Notes under the pieces: generated by a model
The model's input: only the letters and a program-made list of their open reading frames with translations
What the model was told of the DNA's origin: nothing
Database searches by the model: none
Assembly: GCF_016919385.1 (NCBI RefSeq)
Contig: NZ_CP070351.1
Location: forward strand, 3,906,001-3,970,000
Length of the DNA: 64,000 nucleotides
Source: Gordonia sp. PDNC005
GTDB lineage: Bacteria; Actinomycetota; Actinomycetes; Mycobacteriales; Mycobacteriaceae
Reading direction: 5' to 3'
Position numbers and translations under genes: made by a program
In this document: one piece after another, positions 21,218-28,685 of the stretch
How positions within the stretch are numbered: position 1 is the stretch's first letter
Layout: each line of letters opens with the position of its first letter

Positions 21218-21784
21218 TCAGCGAACGAGTCGGGCGACCGTGTCGAGACGGGTCACTCCGTCGTCGGCGAGGAAGTGACCCGCGCCGGGAACGACGAGCG
21301 ACGTCGTCCCGAGGAGATCGGCGAACTCGTCCGACGCGGCGGCGTCGACCACCGGATCGTTGTCTGATCGGAGCACGTGTCGGCCGATGATCTGGCGGCC
21401 GACCGATGCCACGTCGATTCCCGAGAGGAAGGCGGGCAGGCCGGACTCGATGAAGGCGTCGAGGTCGGGCTCGCCGACTGGCTGCAGCATCCGCGCGAAC
21501 GGGGCCACCGCCACGAACCCTCCGAGACGATGACTCGGGGACAGCGTCGCGCCCAATGCCCGTACAGATGCGACGCAGCCAAGGCTGTGCGCGACGATCA
21601 CGGTCGTCTCGTCGACGGTTCCGAAGGCGCTCACCAGAGCGGAGGTCCACTGGTCTTCGCGGGGGTTCTGGGATTCGGGGAGGGCGATCCTCTCGGCGCC
21701 GACGGCATCGGCGAGCCAGGGAAACCAATGGTCGTCGACTCCCGCTCCGAAGCCGTGGACGATGATCACGCGGTTGACGGTCAT
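21218..21784 (-). CDS. RBBP9/YdeN-type serine hydrolase
   Basis: 188 residues. It starts with a beta strand and VIIVHGFGAGVDDHWFPWL, the usual opening of the RBBP9/YdeN family. The nucleophile Ser is in VIVAHSLGCVAS. The acid is likely in LRSDNDPVV and the His in VPGAGHFLADDG. It is cytoplasmic with unknown substrate. It is transcribed divergently from a merR gene 68 bp away and is the probable MerR target. Confidence 0.85.
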   Translation of the reverse strand: MTVNRVIIVHGFGAGVDDHWFPWLADAVGAERIALPESQNPREDQWTSALVSAFGTVDETTVIVAHSLGCVASVRALGATLSPSHRLGGFVAVAPFARMLQPVGEPDLDAFIESGLPAFLSGIDVASVGRQIIGRHVLRSDNDPVVDAAASDEFADLLGTTSLVVPGAGHFLADDGVTRLDTVARLVR

Positions 21785-21852
21785 ACCCTGACGGTAGAGA
21801 TTGACGTCGGCGTGAAGGTCAAGCCGACAGCGGCGCGAATGCGGGGGAGTCC
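21785..21852. promoter_or_regulatory. Divergent hydrolase/merR promoter region
   Basis: Reading toward the hydrolase, TTGACC (21822-21817) is followed after about 19 nt by a TCTACCGT -10-like element. The TTGAC...GTCAA dyad at 21801-21822 sits between them. Long-spacer promoters with a dyad are the normal MerR-family target. The GGGGGAG just before the merR ATG at 21853 is a good ribosome-binding site. Confidence 0.5.
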
Positions 21853-22215
21853 ATGAGGATAGGGGAGTTCGCGGAGCATGTCGGGGTCACAGCCCGAGTG
21901 CTCCGGCACTACGAGGACGCGGGGCTGCTCGAACCGTCGCGGACGTCGAGCGGGTACCGGGACTACGGTCCCGAGGATATCGGCACCGTGGCACGCATCC
22001 GCCTGATGATCGAGGCCGGCCTCAACACCGCGACGATCCGGCAATACCTGGACTGTGTCGAGTCGGGGAGCGACGGGACGTCGGTCGAGATGTGCCCAGC
22101 ACTCCGCGGCCAGTTGGACGCGGTGGCGGCGCGACTCGACGACGACGCCGCGCGCATCGACCGGACGCGAGCAGGCATCGACCGTCTGACCGGGACCGAC
22201 CACTCAGTCGCCTGA
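21853..22215 (+). CDS. MerR family transcriptional regulator
   Basis: 120 residues. The N-terminal winged helix is typical (MRIGEFAEHVGVTARVLRHY, then EDAGLLEPSRTSSGYRDYG). A dimerisation coiled coil follows (about 78-112). The effector region is short and holds a single Cys (MCPALRGQ), so metal or thiol sensing is not indicated. It is divergent from, and probably regulates, the adjacent hydrolase gene. Confidence 0.9.
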   Translation: MRIGEFAEHVGVTARVLRHYEDAGLLEPSRTSSGYRDYGPEDIGTVARIRLMIEAGLNTATIRQYLDCVESGSDGTSVEMCPALRGQLDAVAARLDDDAARIDRTRAGIDRLTGTDHSVA

Positions 22216-22218
22216 CAG

Positions 22219-22265
22219 TTCGCGTGTAGATCGTGACCACATACGGGTCACGATCTACACGCGAA
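22219..22265. terminator. 47-bp hairpin, copy B (inverted)
   Basis: The same 20-bp arms as copy A (21157-21203), but the loop is ACATACG, the reverse complement of loop A. The entire element is therefore flipped. It lies between the convergent merR and ABC permease genes, 3 bp after the merR stop, and probably terminates both. Confidence 0.8.
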
Positions 22266-22290
22266 AGTCTCGTCGGCGGGACGGCTGGTG

Positions 22291-23478
22291 CTACCTCCCC
22301 AACGCTCTCTTCCAGGAGACGCGGGAGCCGGTCATGAGGACCGAGCGGCGATAGATCTGACCGGAGATCCAGACCGCGAAACCGGTGACCAGCGCCATCA
22401 GAAGTGCTGATCCGGCCACTTCGACCCAGTCGCCGTAGCCGGTCGCGACGCGCATCGGGACGACGGTCGACGAGAACGGCGGAATCCAGGCGAGCACCCG
22501 CATCACCCCGGAGTCGGGAGCGCTGATGCCGAAGATTCCCGCGTACATGGCGCCCATGGCGACGATCATCAGCGGCCACGCGGCACTGTTGATCTCCTCC
22601 TGCCGTGACACCATCGCGCCGGTTGCGGCGTACAGCGCTGCGAAGAACAGGAAGCCGAGGAGCAGCCATATCATCGACACGCCGACCATCGAGTAGGCGA
22701 CGTCGGGGATCGTGAGGAGTCCGGTGGCGCGTGCGGTCACCAGCCCGACGGCGGCGAGGACCAGGGTCGATGCGATCTGGACGATCCCGATTCCGAGGAT
22801 CTTGCCCCACAGGAGCTGGGCGGGCTTCACCGTCGCGAGCAGGATCTCGACGATGCGGGACACCTTCTCCTCGACGACCCCGACTGCGACTGCCATGCCG
22901 CCGCCGAAGATCACGAGGAACATCAGGATCGTTCCGACGTAGGAGAGCGCGACTCGTTCACCCTGCGCAGGCGGGACGTCTTTCGTCCGTTCCACCGACA
23001 CGGTGGTCTGCCGCTGAATATCCGCGGGGTCGACCCCGGCCTTGGCCAGCGCCGCTGCGACGGCCGAGGACGAGACGCCGCTCTTGATCGCGGCCTCGAC
23101 TGTCGTGTCGAGCGTGTCCTCCGAGAACACACGCAGTGTGCCGTCGGGCTGGGCGACTATCGCTGCCGTCACGTCGCCGTCGGCGGCCTTGGCGCGAGCG
23201 TCGGCTTCGTCGACGATCCGGACGGTGATGCCGAGTTGTTCGCCCGTCGCGGTGATGGCGGCTTTCGTCTCAGGGTTCACTCCCTGCGTGGCGACGGTCT
23301 CGACCTTCGCGTCGTCGTCGCCGACGAACTGCGATGCCACCAGGCAGCCGACGACGGCCACTACCAGCATGATCACGTTGGTGATGATGAACGAACGGGT
23401 CTTGACTCGCGTGGTGATCTCGCGTGCCGCGATCAGGCGGATCGTCGTCCAGGACGACGCTGGTTCTGGAGCGCTCAT
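22291..23478 (-). CDS. ABC-2 type exporter permease, NatB-like
   Basis: 395 residues from ATG 23478, which overlaps the ATPase stop as ATGA; the longer upstream frame is an artefact. It has one N-terminal helix (about 28-50), a large extracytoplasmic domain (about 50-175) and then five or six helices with EEKVSRIVEILLATVKPAQLLWGK, the NatB/ABC-2 coupling segment. With the next gene it forms an exporter. Its place at the end of an operon divergent from the lanthipeptide precursors suggests product export or self-protection, but this is inference. Confidence 0.85.
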   Translation of the reverse strand: MSAPEPASSWTTIRLIAAREITTRVKTRSFIITNVIMLVVAVVGCLVASQFVGDDDAKVETVATQGVNPETKAAITATGEQLGITVRIVDEADARAKAADGDVTAAIVAQPDGTLRVFSEDTLDTTVEAAIKSGVSSSAVAAALAKAGVDPADIQRQTTVSVERTKDVPPAQGERVALSYVGTILMFLVIFGGGMAVAVGVVEEKVSRIVEILLATVKPAQLLWGKILGIGIVQIASTLVLAAVGLVTARATGLLTIPDVAYSMVGVSMIWLLLGFLFFAALYAATGAMVSRQEEINSAAWPLMIVAMGAMYAGIFGISAPDSGVMRVLAWIPPFSSTVVPMRVATGYGDWVEVAGSALLMALVTGFAVWISGQIYRRSVLMTGSRVSWKRALGR

Positions 23479-24383
23479 ACTGCGGTGACCACCTCTCGGA
23501 ACAGTTCGGTCAGGTCGGGTGTCTCGGAGACGAAGCCGTGGACTGGTCCGGTCGCCAACGCCGCGGACAGGATCGCCTGATCGTCGTGGTTGCCGTCCAC
23601 TCGGAGGACCGTGGTCTCGGCGTAGTCGGCGCTGATCACCCCGGGGACGCCGTCGGCCCACCCGACGGGCGCCGACGGCGCGTCGACGCGGAGTCGGAGT
23701 CCACCTGCCGAGCGCAGATCGTCAACGGCTCCGAGCGCGCGCATCCGCCCCTTGGCGATGATGCCGACCCGGTCGCACAGCCGCTGGACCAGCTCGAGCT
23801 GGTGGCTGGAGAACAGCACAGGTACGCCGTCGGCCGCCTTTTCGACGATCACTTCGCTCATCACGTCGACGGCCACCGGGTCGAGACCGGAGAACGGCTC
23901 GTCGAGGACGAGGAGGTCGGGGTCGAAGACGAGGGCCGCGGCGAGTTGCACGCGCTGCTGATTTCCCAGGGAGAGGGCGGCGACGTCGTCGTCGACTCGG
24001 GTCGCGATGCCCAACCGGTCGGTCCAGTAGGCGGTCCGCTCGGCGGCCTCGGATGCAGACAGCCCGTGCAGGCGAGCGAGGTACGTGAGCTGGGGGCCGA
24101 CCTTCATCTTCGGGTACAGCCCGCGTTCCTCCGGCATGTACCCGATGCGTCGTCGGGTGTCGGAGTTGATCAACGTGCCGCCGAAGCGCACCTCGCCGCG
24201 GTCGGCGGCGAGGACGCCCAAGATGATTCGCATGGTGGTCGACTTGCCCGCGCCGTTCGATCCGACGAAGCCGAACACTTCGCCGGGTGCGACCTGGAAC
24301 GTCATGTCGGTGAGCGCGGTCAGGTCGCCGAACGTCTTGTCGAGGCCGGCCACCTCCAGACCGGCAGAGGCGATGGGTGTCAT
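23475..24383 (-). CDS. ABC transporter ATP-binding protein, NatA-like
   Basis: 302 residues from ATG 24383. Walker A is GSNGAGKST, the Q-loop region is MPEERGLYPKM, and the signature is degenerate (LSLGNQQRVQLAAAL instead of LSGGQ). Walker B is LLVLDEPFSGLD, and the switch His is in LFSSHQLELVQRL. The C-terminal DUF4162-like domain (about 215-302) is typical of NatA-type exporters. It pairs with the downstream permease (4-bp overlap) and overlaps the upstream membrane protein gene by 4 bp. Confidence 0.92.
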   Translation of the reverse strand: MTPIASAGLEVAGLDKTFGDLTALTDMTFQVAPGEVFGFVGSNGAGKSTTMRIILGVLAADRGEVRFGGTLINSDTRRRIGYMPEERGLYPKMKVGPQLTYLARLHGLSASEAAERTAYWTDRLGIATRVDDDVAALSLGNQQRVQLAAALVFDPDLLVLDEPFSGLDPVAVDVMSEVIVEKAADGVPVLFSSHQLELVQRLCDRVGIIAKGRMRALGAVDDLRSAGGLRLRVDAPSAPVGWADGVPGVISADYAETTVLRVDGNHDDQAILSAALATGPVHGFVSETPDLTELFREVVTAV

Positions 24384-24973
24384 GGGTTCCCTTCGTTGAG
24401 GTCGCGTACGTGAGTGTCGTCGAACAGGGCGTCGACGGAGTCTTCGAGGTCGGGATCCTCCTGCCACCAGGCGTACAGGACGGACGGCGCCGCGCGAGCG
24501 ACGCACAGTACCCACCAGATGAGGATCGCCGCCGAGTACACGACCTGGTACGGGACCAGACCGTCCTCCGCGTTGATGACCGATCCGATGAGGATCCCGT
24601 ACGGGAGGACCAGCAGGGGGATGCTGACGGTGAGGCCGAGCGACCGGGCGGCGTTGCGTCGGGCCAGCTGGCGTTCGTCGAGGACGAGCTGGGGGCCGTC
24701 CGCGCCGCCGCCGGTCATGTAGCGCAGGCAGAGTGTGCCGGCGATGGCCGCCAGTACGAGGATCAGCCATAGGATGAGGAACCCGAACCACCAGATGACG
24801 CCGACGGAAGCGCAGCCGGCGGCGACGATGAGCACCGTCACGGCCGCCGCGACCTGCCGGCACCGCCGTCGAGTCCGCCACGCTTCGAAGCGGGGACCGT
24901 GCCGCGCGAGGTCGGCGCTGTAGTAGTCCGCGCGCCACTGTTCCCATCGCCGCCAGAACGGCTCGCGAGTCAC
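24380..24973 (-). CDS. Membrane protein in exporter operon
   Basis: 197 residues with a basic, aromatic N-terminal segment (FWRRWEQWRADYYS) and two pairs of transmembrane helices (about 40-85 and 112-165). The tail is acidic (DPDLEDSVDALFDDTHV). I do not recognise a family. The 4-bp overlaps with the Xre gene upstream and the ATPase gene downstream place it in one operon. It could be an accessory or immunity component. Confidence 0.7.
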   Translation of the reverse strand: MTREPFWRRWEQWRADYYSADLARHGPRFEAWRTRRRCRQVAAAVTVLIVAAGCASVGVIWWFGFLILWLILVLAAIAGTLCLRYMTGGGADGPQLVLDERQLARRNAARSLGLTVSIPLLVLPYGILIGSVINAEDGLVPYQVVYSAAILIWWVLCVARAAPSVLYAWWQEDPDLEDSVDALFDDTHVRDLNEGNP

Positions 24974-25221
24974 CCTCGGTACACCTGGGCCGACAGCGGG
25001 GCGAACTCTGTCCGGGAGAAGACCGCTTCGACGGGGAGGTCGAACACCTCGCAGATTCGCATGGCCAAGTCGAGGCTGGGGTAGTAGTCGCCGCGTTCGA
25101 TGGACCCGACCGATTGGACGTTCACGTCGATTCGTCGGGCGAGTTCGGCTCGGGACATTCTCCGCTCGGTGCGCAGGACGGCGATTCGGTTGTGAATCGC
25201 TCTGCGTTGGCGGGCTGACAT
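24970..25221 (-). CDS. Xre family HTH regulator
   Basis: 83 residues, essentially one Cro/CI helix-turn-helix (RMSRAELARRIDVNVQSVGS, then IERGDYYPSLDLAMRICEVF). The ending (PVEAVFSRTEFAP) resembles small YozG/YgzD-type regulators that often precede ABC or membrane genes. Its ATG at 25221 lies about where transcription would start from the promoter at 25228-25256, so the mRNA is probably leaderless. It likely represses its own operon and perhaps the divergent precursor genes. Confidence 0.88.
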   Translation of the reverse strand: MSARQRRAIHNRIAVLRTERRMSRAELARRIDVNVQSVGSIERGDYYPSLDLAMRICEVFDLPVEAVFSRTEFAPLSAQVYRG

Positions 25222-25227
25222 GACACG

Positions 25228-25256
25228 ATCATTGTGAATTCACAACAACATGTCAA
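25228..25256 (-). promoter_or_regulatory. xre promoter with palindromic operator
   Basis: On the minus strand TTGACA (25256-25251) is followed after 17 nt by AATGAT (25233-25228). The 14-nt perfect palindrome TTGTGAATTCACAA (25232-25245) fills the spacer up to the -10, a classic repressor position. The expected +1 coincides with the ATG. Confidence 0.7.
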
Positions 25257-25691
25257 GAATCGTGCAGCGTCGAGAGAGGTGTCGTCGACGTGAGGTCGTG
25301 GATTCTTCCAGCTGCAACCATCGCTCTGACCTCGGTCGTTCCGACAAGCGGGAGATCTATTCCGAATCGCGGAATCCATGGGGAATGTCGGTTGTGTCAA
25401 ATACGAATGAATTGTTGGCGTTCGGAGTCTGTACGGAAGGTCGACTCACTGTGAGTCGAAGCCGTGACCGAGTGCAAAAACGTGCCAGAGAAAACGACCT
25501 GGCCTGGCACTTCATTGCCGTCGGGCAGGTCGGGTGCGGGCCTCGGAGCACACCTCGGCAAGTGCCGAAAGGGCATTCTGCGAGCCATGGCCAGTCGTTT
25601 GTTCGGTGGATAGGCTCACGCCCTGGATCGGACGGATCCCCGCGACACTCGCATCACCGGTCGCGGAATCGCACACCAGGAAAGGCAATTC
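25257..25691. other. Leader/promoter region of the lanthipeptide precursors
   Basis: A 435-bp stretch without a convincing gene; open frames here are only read-through into precursor 2. It has an 8-bp inverted repeat CGACTCAC-t-GTGAGTCG (25442-25458) and a wider dyad GTGCCAG...CTGGCAC (25482-25510), both possible regulator sites or leader-RNA hairpins. A strong AGGAAAGG site (25678-25685) sits 6 nt before the GTG of precursor 1. I could not fix the -10/-35 boxes. Confidence 0.5.
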
Positions 25692-25850
25692 GTGAACGAG
25701 AAGCTCATCGCCGGCTACCGGCAGTTCGCCTCCGCCGACGAGTTCGGCGCGGCCTCGGCTGCAACCCCGGCCATCACCCCGACCATCACCATCACCGTCT
25801 CCGTCGCGTCCGCAGTGTCGGGATGGCAGACCAACGAGCACGGGTGCTGA
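25692..25850 (+). CDS. Class V lanthipeptide precursor 1
   Basis: 52 residues from GTG 25692, too short for most ORF filters. The leader is MNEKLIAGYRQFASADEFGA. The core (about 20-52) begins with alanines, then TPAITPTITITVSV, and ends SGWQTNEHGC. It has ten or so Ser/Thr and a single Cys at the very C-terminus, with Thr47 five residues before Cys52. That spacing fits a C-terminal aminovinyl-methylcysteine ring after Cys decarboxylation. It alone of the three has a strong ribosome-binding site. It is followed after 2 bp by precursor 2. Confidence 0.82.
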   Translation: MNEKLIAGYRQFASADEFGAASAATPAITPTITITVSVASAVSGWQTNEHGC

Positions 25851-25852
25851 TC

Positions 25853-26026
25853 ATGAACGAGAAGCTCATCGCCGGCTACCAGACCTTCGCCTCGACCGAC
25901 GAGTTCGCCGGTGCGGCAGCATCGATCGACACTCCCGCCATCTCTCCGACCCCCGCGACCCCCATCTCGACCCTGTCGGTCGCATCGTTCACCAGCGGCG
26001 CCACCACCTACACGATCGGCTGCTGA
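25853..26026 (+). CDS. Class V lanthipeptide precursor 2
   Basis: 57 residues from ATG 25853, 2 bp after the precursor 1 stop and with no Shine-Dalgarno sequence, so it is probably translated by reinitiation. The leader MNEKLIAGYQTFASTDEFAG is nearly identical to the others. The core carries DTPAISPTPATPISTLSVAS and ends GATTYTIGC. It has the most Ser/Thr of the three and Thr52 five residues before the terminal Cys57. The core differs strongly from its neighbours while the leader is conserved, the normal pattern for multi-product RiPP clusters. Confidence 0.82.
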   Translation: MNEKLIAGYQTFASTDEFAGAAASIDTPAISPTPATPISTLSVASFTSGATTYTIGC

Positions 26027-26028
26027 TC

Positions 26029-26199
26029 ATGAACGAGAAGCTCATCGCCGGTTACCGGACCTTCGCCTCGGCGGACGAGTTCGCGGGGGCGGCAGCAGCG
26101 GTGCCCGCCATCACCCCGACGATCACCGTCAGCCTGCTCTCGGTGGGTTCGGCGTCGGCGGGAGTCTCCGTCGCGGCCACCATCGACCACGGTTGCTGA
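26029..26199 (+). CDS. Class V lanthipeptide precursor 3
   Basis: 56 residues from ATG 26029, again 2 bp after the preceding stop and without its own Shine-Dalgarno. The leader is MNEKLIAGYRTFASADEFAG. The core has VPAITPTITVSLLSVGSASA and ends AATIDHGC, with Thr51 five residues before Cys56. Its T-x-(D/E)-H-G-C end matches precursor 1. It is absent from a 60-residue ORF list. Confidence 0.82.
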   Translation: MNEKLIAGYRTFASADEFAGAAAAVPAITPTITVSLLSVGSASAGVSVAATIDHGC

Positions 26200-26220
26200 C
26201 CTGATCGACACCTGATCGGA

Positions 26221-26255
26221 GTGTGCGGGGGCGGAGCCACGCCGCCCCCGCACAC
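26221..26255 (+). terminator. Strong hairpin between precursors and enzymes
   Basis: A perfect 14-bp stem (GTGTGCGGGGGCGG and its complement) with a 7-nt loop lies 22 bp after the third precursor stop and 41 bp before the methyltransferase start. It has no T tract. It probably acts as an attenuator or 3'-protecting structure that keeps precursor mRNA more abundant than enzyme mRNA. Confidence 0.7.
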
Positions 26256-26295
26256 GACCGTGATCGTACTCAACCATCGAAAGGACGAGATCGAC

Positions 26296-27291
26296 ATGAC
26301 GACAGAGACGGCCGTTCGGCCCGACGCAGTGAGCAAGCTGCTCGCGATGTCGGACATCATCACGCCCATCGCCATCCGGGCCGCGGCCACCCACCGTGTC
26401 GTCAGTGGTCTCGCCGCCGGTCAGACGGTCGCGGAGATCGCCGCCGACCGTGGACTCGACGGCGACGTCCTCGGCATCCTCGTCCGGTTTCTCGGCGAGA
26501 TAGGCATCCTCGACGGCGACCCCAGCGCTCCCGCACCCACCGAGATCGGCGCGATCCTCGCCACCGCGGAGGACGGACTATCGCTGACGGGCATGCTCGG
26601 ATTCGCCACCAAGTCTCTCGTCGCCCTCGACCACACCCTCGAGACCGGACGGGTCTCCGCCCTCGGTCTGTTCGGGGAGGACTTCTGGACTGCGCTCAGC
26701 CGCGACCGTGCGAACCTGCCGACAATCGAAGCGGAACTCGCCCGCGGCACCGCAGAGTACGACGAGGACGTCCTCATCGACGCCGTCGACTGGTCCAGCG
26801 CCGCGGCTGTCGTCGAGATCGGTGGCGGCGGAGGGCAACTGTTGAACCGGATTCTCGACGCGGCGCCCGAGGCGGTCGGCGTGCTTCTCGATCGGGGGCT
26901 CGTCGCCGAGGCCAGCGCCCAGCTCAATGCGCGCGGTCACAACGCCGACCGTGTCAGTGTCGTCGATCAGTCGTACTTCGACGAGATCGTGCCACGAGGC
27001 GACGTCTTCGTCATGTCCGCGGTGCTCGCCGATTGGGCCGATGAGCAGGCAGTTGCCCTGTTGCGGCGCTGCCGGGAAGCGGCGCAACGCGACGGTGCCC
27101 GGTTCATCCTCAGCGAGGTCACACTGCGTGCTGGGACGGCCCGCGAAGAGCTGTACTACCGCGCGATGGTCACCGTGCCCGTCCGCGAAACGGCAGAACT
27201 ACTCGAACTCGGGCGCCGAGCGGGATTCGTCGACGGCACGGTCCTCGCCGAGACGCCCGCCAGGTCGGTCATCGAGTTCGTCGCGCCGTGA
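26296..27291 (+). CDS. SAM-dependent methyltransferase of lanthipeptide cluster
   Basis: 331 residues from ATG 26296. The N-terminal winged-helix dimerisation domain (about 1-100; VSGLAAGQTVAEIAADRGLD) and Rossmann domain with VVEIGGGGGQLLNRIL near 172 give the Methyltransf_2 (O-methyltransferase/ArcA-like) architecture. An acidic post-II region and SEVTLRAGTAREE follow. In lexapeptide the LxmM methyltransferase dimethylates the peptide N-terminus, and that is my best guess here. Its stop overlaps the next start as GTGA. Confidence 0.85.
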   Translation: MTTETAVRPDAVSKLLAMSDIITPIAIRAAATHRVVSGLAAGQTVAEIAADRGLDGDVLGILVRFLGEIGILDGDPSAPAPTEIGAILATAEDGLSLTGMLGFATKSLVALDHTLETGRVSALGLFGEDFWTALSRDRANLPTIEAELARGTAEYDEDVLIDAVDWSSAAAVVEIGGGGGQLLNRILDAAPEAVGVLLDRGLVAEASAQLNARGHNADRVSVVDQSYFDEIVPRGDVFVMSAVLADWADEQAVALLRRCREAAQRDGARFILSEVTLRAGTAREELYYRAMVTVPVRETAELLELGRRAGFVDGTVLAETPARSVIEFVAP

Positions 27292-28685
27292 AGCTGCTGC
27301 TGGTCGTCACCGGTTCTGCGACCGCCGCCCACGTGCCCTACTGGATCAACTGGATCGCGATGCACCGCCCCGGCCACCGGGTCAGAGTGCTGGTGACCGA
27401 GGGCGCACGACGATTTGTCACCCCGGCGAGTCTCGCGTCGGCAGTCGTCGACGAGGTTCTTGTCGACGCGTGGGACGCGGTCGACGACAGGCCGGTGCAC
27501 GTGGAGTACGCCGCCTGGGCCGACGGCGTGATCGTGTACCCGGCGTCGCAGAACTACCTCGCGGACCTGGCGTCCGACCGTGTCGACCGACCGTCACTGC
27601 TGACTATCGCTCTCAGCACCGCGCCGGTTGTCGTAGCACCGGGCCTACCGCCGGGCGGACTGGCCTCGCCGGGTCTGGTCCGGTCGTGGACGACGCTAGA
27701 GGAGCGCGGCTCCGCGACGGTCCTCTCGCCCGTGCCCGGCGTGAGCAAACACGATCCGACACTCACCTCGTGGGCGCCGGGGGACTTCACCGCGGCCGTC
27801 GCACTTGTCGAACCAGACCCGGAGCGGGTGGGCCGGACCGTGTTGCAGACGGACCTGCTGCGCACCGAGATCGACGACGCCGACAGCGGCGGCTGGACCT
27901 GGACGCGGACTCCGGGCACCGCGGCGCCAGCGCCGTTCACCGCACACTCGTCGCCGGAGTTCGCGGCGGTGCGCCGGTGGATGCCCGACGGTCTGCTCCT
28001 CGGGTCGGCCGTCGAAGACAGCCGCGTCTATACGGCACCCGCGCCCCGAAGCGTGGCGGGCGCACTGATCGACGACGGTCCGAGCGCCGTCGCCCCCGCC
28101 GTCCTCGAAGCCGTCGGCGCCTCGCTGCGCGAGCTGCACAGCACCCCTACCCCGGAGAACATCATTCGCGGGTCCACGAGGGGAGTCGACAGGCTCGTCA
28201 ACTGGCTCGACGGGCGCGGGCTCGCGCCGACAGCCAGGGTGGCACGCGAACGCCTGAACGTGCTGCCCGGAGACGTCGCGGCGGGGCTGAGGACCGTCGT
28301 CTCGGCCCTGCTCGACGCGCCATCCGTACTCTGCCACGGCGCTCCGACACTCGGCTCGGTCGTGCTCGCCGGCGAACGCCCGTTGCTGCTGACCGGCGAA
28401 GACGTCGCGGTGGCGCCTGCCGACACCGATCTGCTGTGGGTGGTCGGCGAACTCGTCGAGTACGGACTCACCTTCGACGGCGCGGACAGCGGATGGACGG
28501 CTCACGTCGACGCGTTCCTCGCAGGATACGGCGGGTCCGGCCGAACGTCGGTGGCCGACCTCGCCGCAGTCCGCATCGCCCTGCACCTGCACGACTACAT
28601 CGTGTACGTCGGTTGGTCGACGACGGAGTTCGACCGCTACCACCGGATGATCCGGTACCTACTGGAGAACGGAGACTCCCGATGA
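27288..28685 (+). CDS. LanD-type Cys decarboxylase fused to pseudokinase domain
   Basis: 465 residues. Residues 1-180 are an EpiD/LanD (HFCD) flavoprotein: KLLLVVTGSATAAHVPY for phosphate binding, His71 in HVEYAAWADGVIVYPASQN as the catalytic base equivalent, and the PASxN motif (85-89). This should oxidatively decarboxylate the precursor C-terminal Cys. Residues about 240-465 align in order with the APH-like kinase encoded next. However, the catalytic HGD is HGA (350-352) and the Mg-binding DFED is GED (TGED, 369-372), so it is predicted to lack phosphotransfer. It may bind leader or act as a scaffold. It has 4-bp overlaps on both sides. Confidence 0.82.
   Translation: MKLLLVVTGSATAAHVPYWINWIAMHRPGHRVRVLVTEGARRFVTPASLASAVVDEVLVDAWDAVDDRPVHVEYAAWADGVIVYPASQNYLADLASDRVDRPSLLTIALSTAPVVVAPGLPPGGLASPGLVRSWTTLEERGSATVLSPVPGVSKHDPTLTSWAPGDFTAAVALVEPDPERVGRTVLQTDLLRTEIDDADSGGWTWTRTPGTAAPAPFTAHSSPEFAAVRRWMPDGLLLGSAVEDSRVYTAPAPRSVAGALIDDGPSAVAPAVLEAVGASLRELHSTPTPENIIRGSTRGVDRLVNWLDGRGLAPTARVARERLNVLPGDVAAGLRTVVSALLDAPSVLCHGAPTLGSVVLAGERPLLLTGEDVAVAPADTDLLWVVGELVEYGLTFDGADSGWTAHVDAFLAGYGGSGRTSVADLAAVRIALHLHDYIVYVGWSTTEFDRYHRMIRYLLENGDSR

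Noticed and set aside
25692..26199. Linaridin or thioamitide precursor reading
   Set aside because: The AT-P-rich core and terminal Cys recall cypemycin-type linaridins, but no linaridin cyclase/dehydratase (CypH/L-like) or YcaO/TfuA gene is present, while kinase and HopA1-like genes are.
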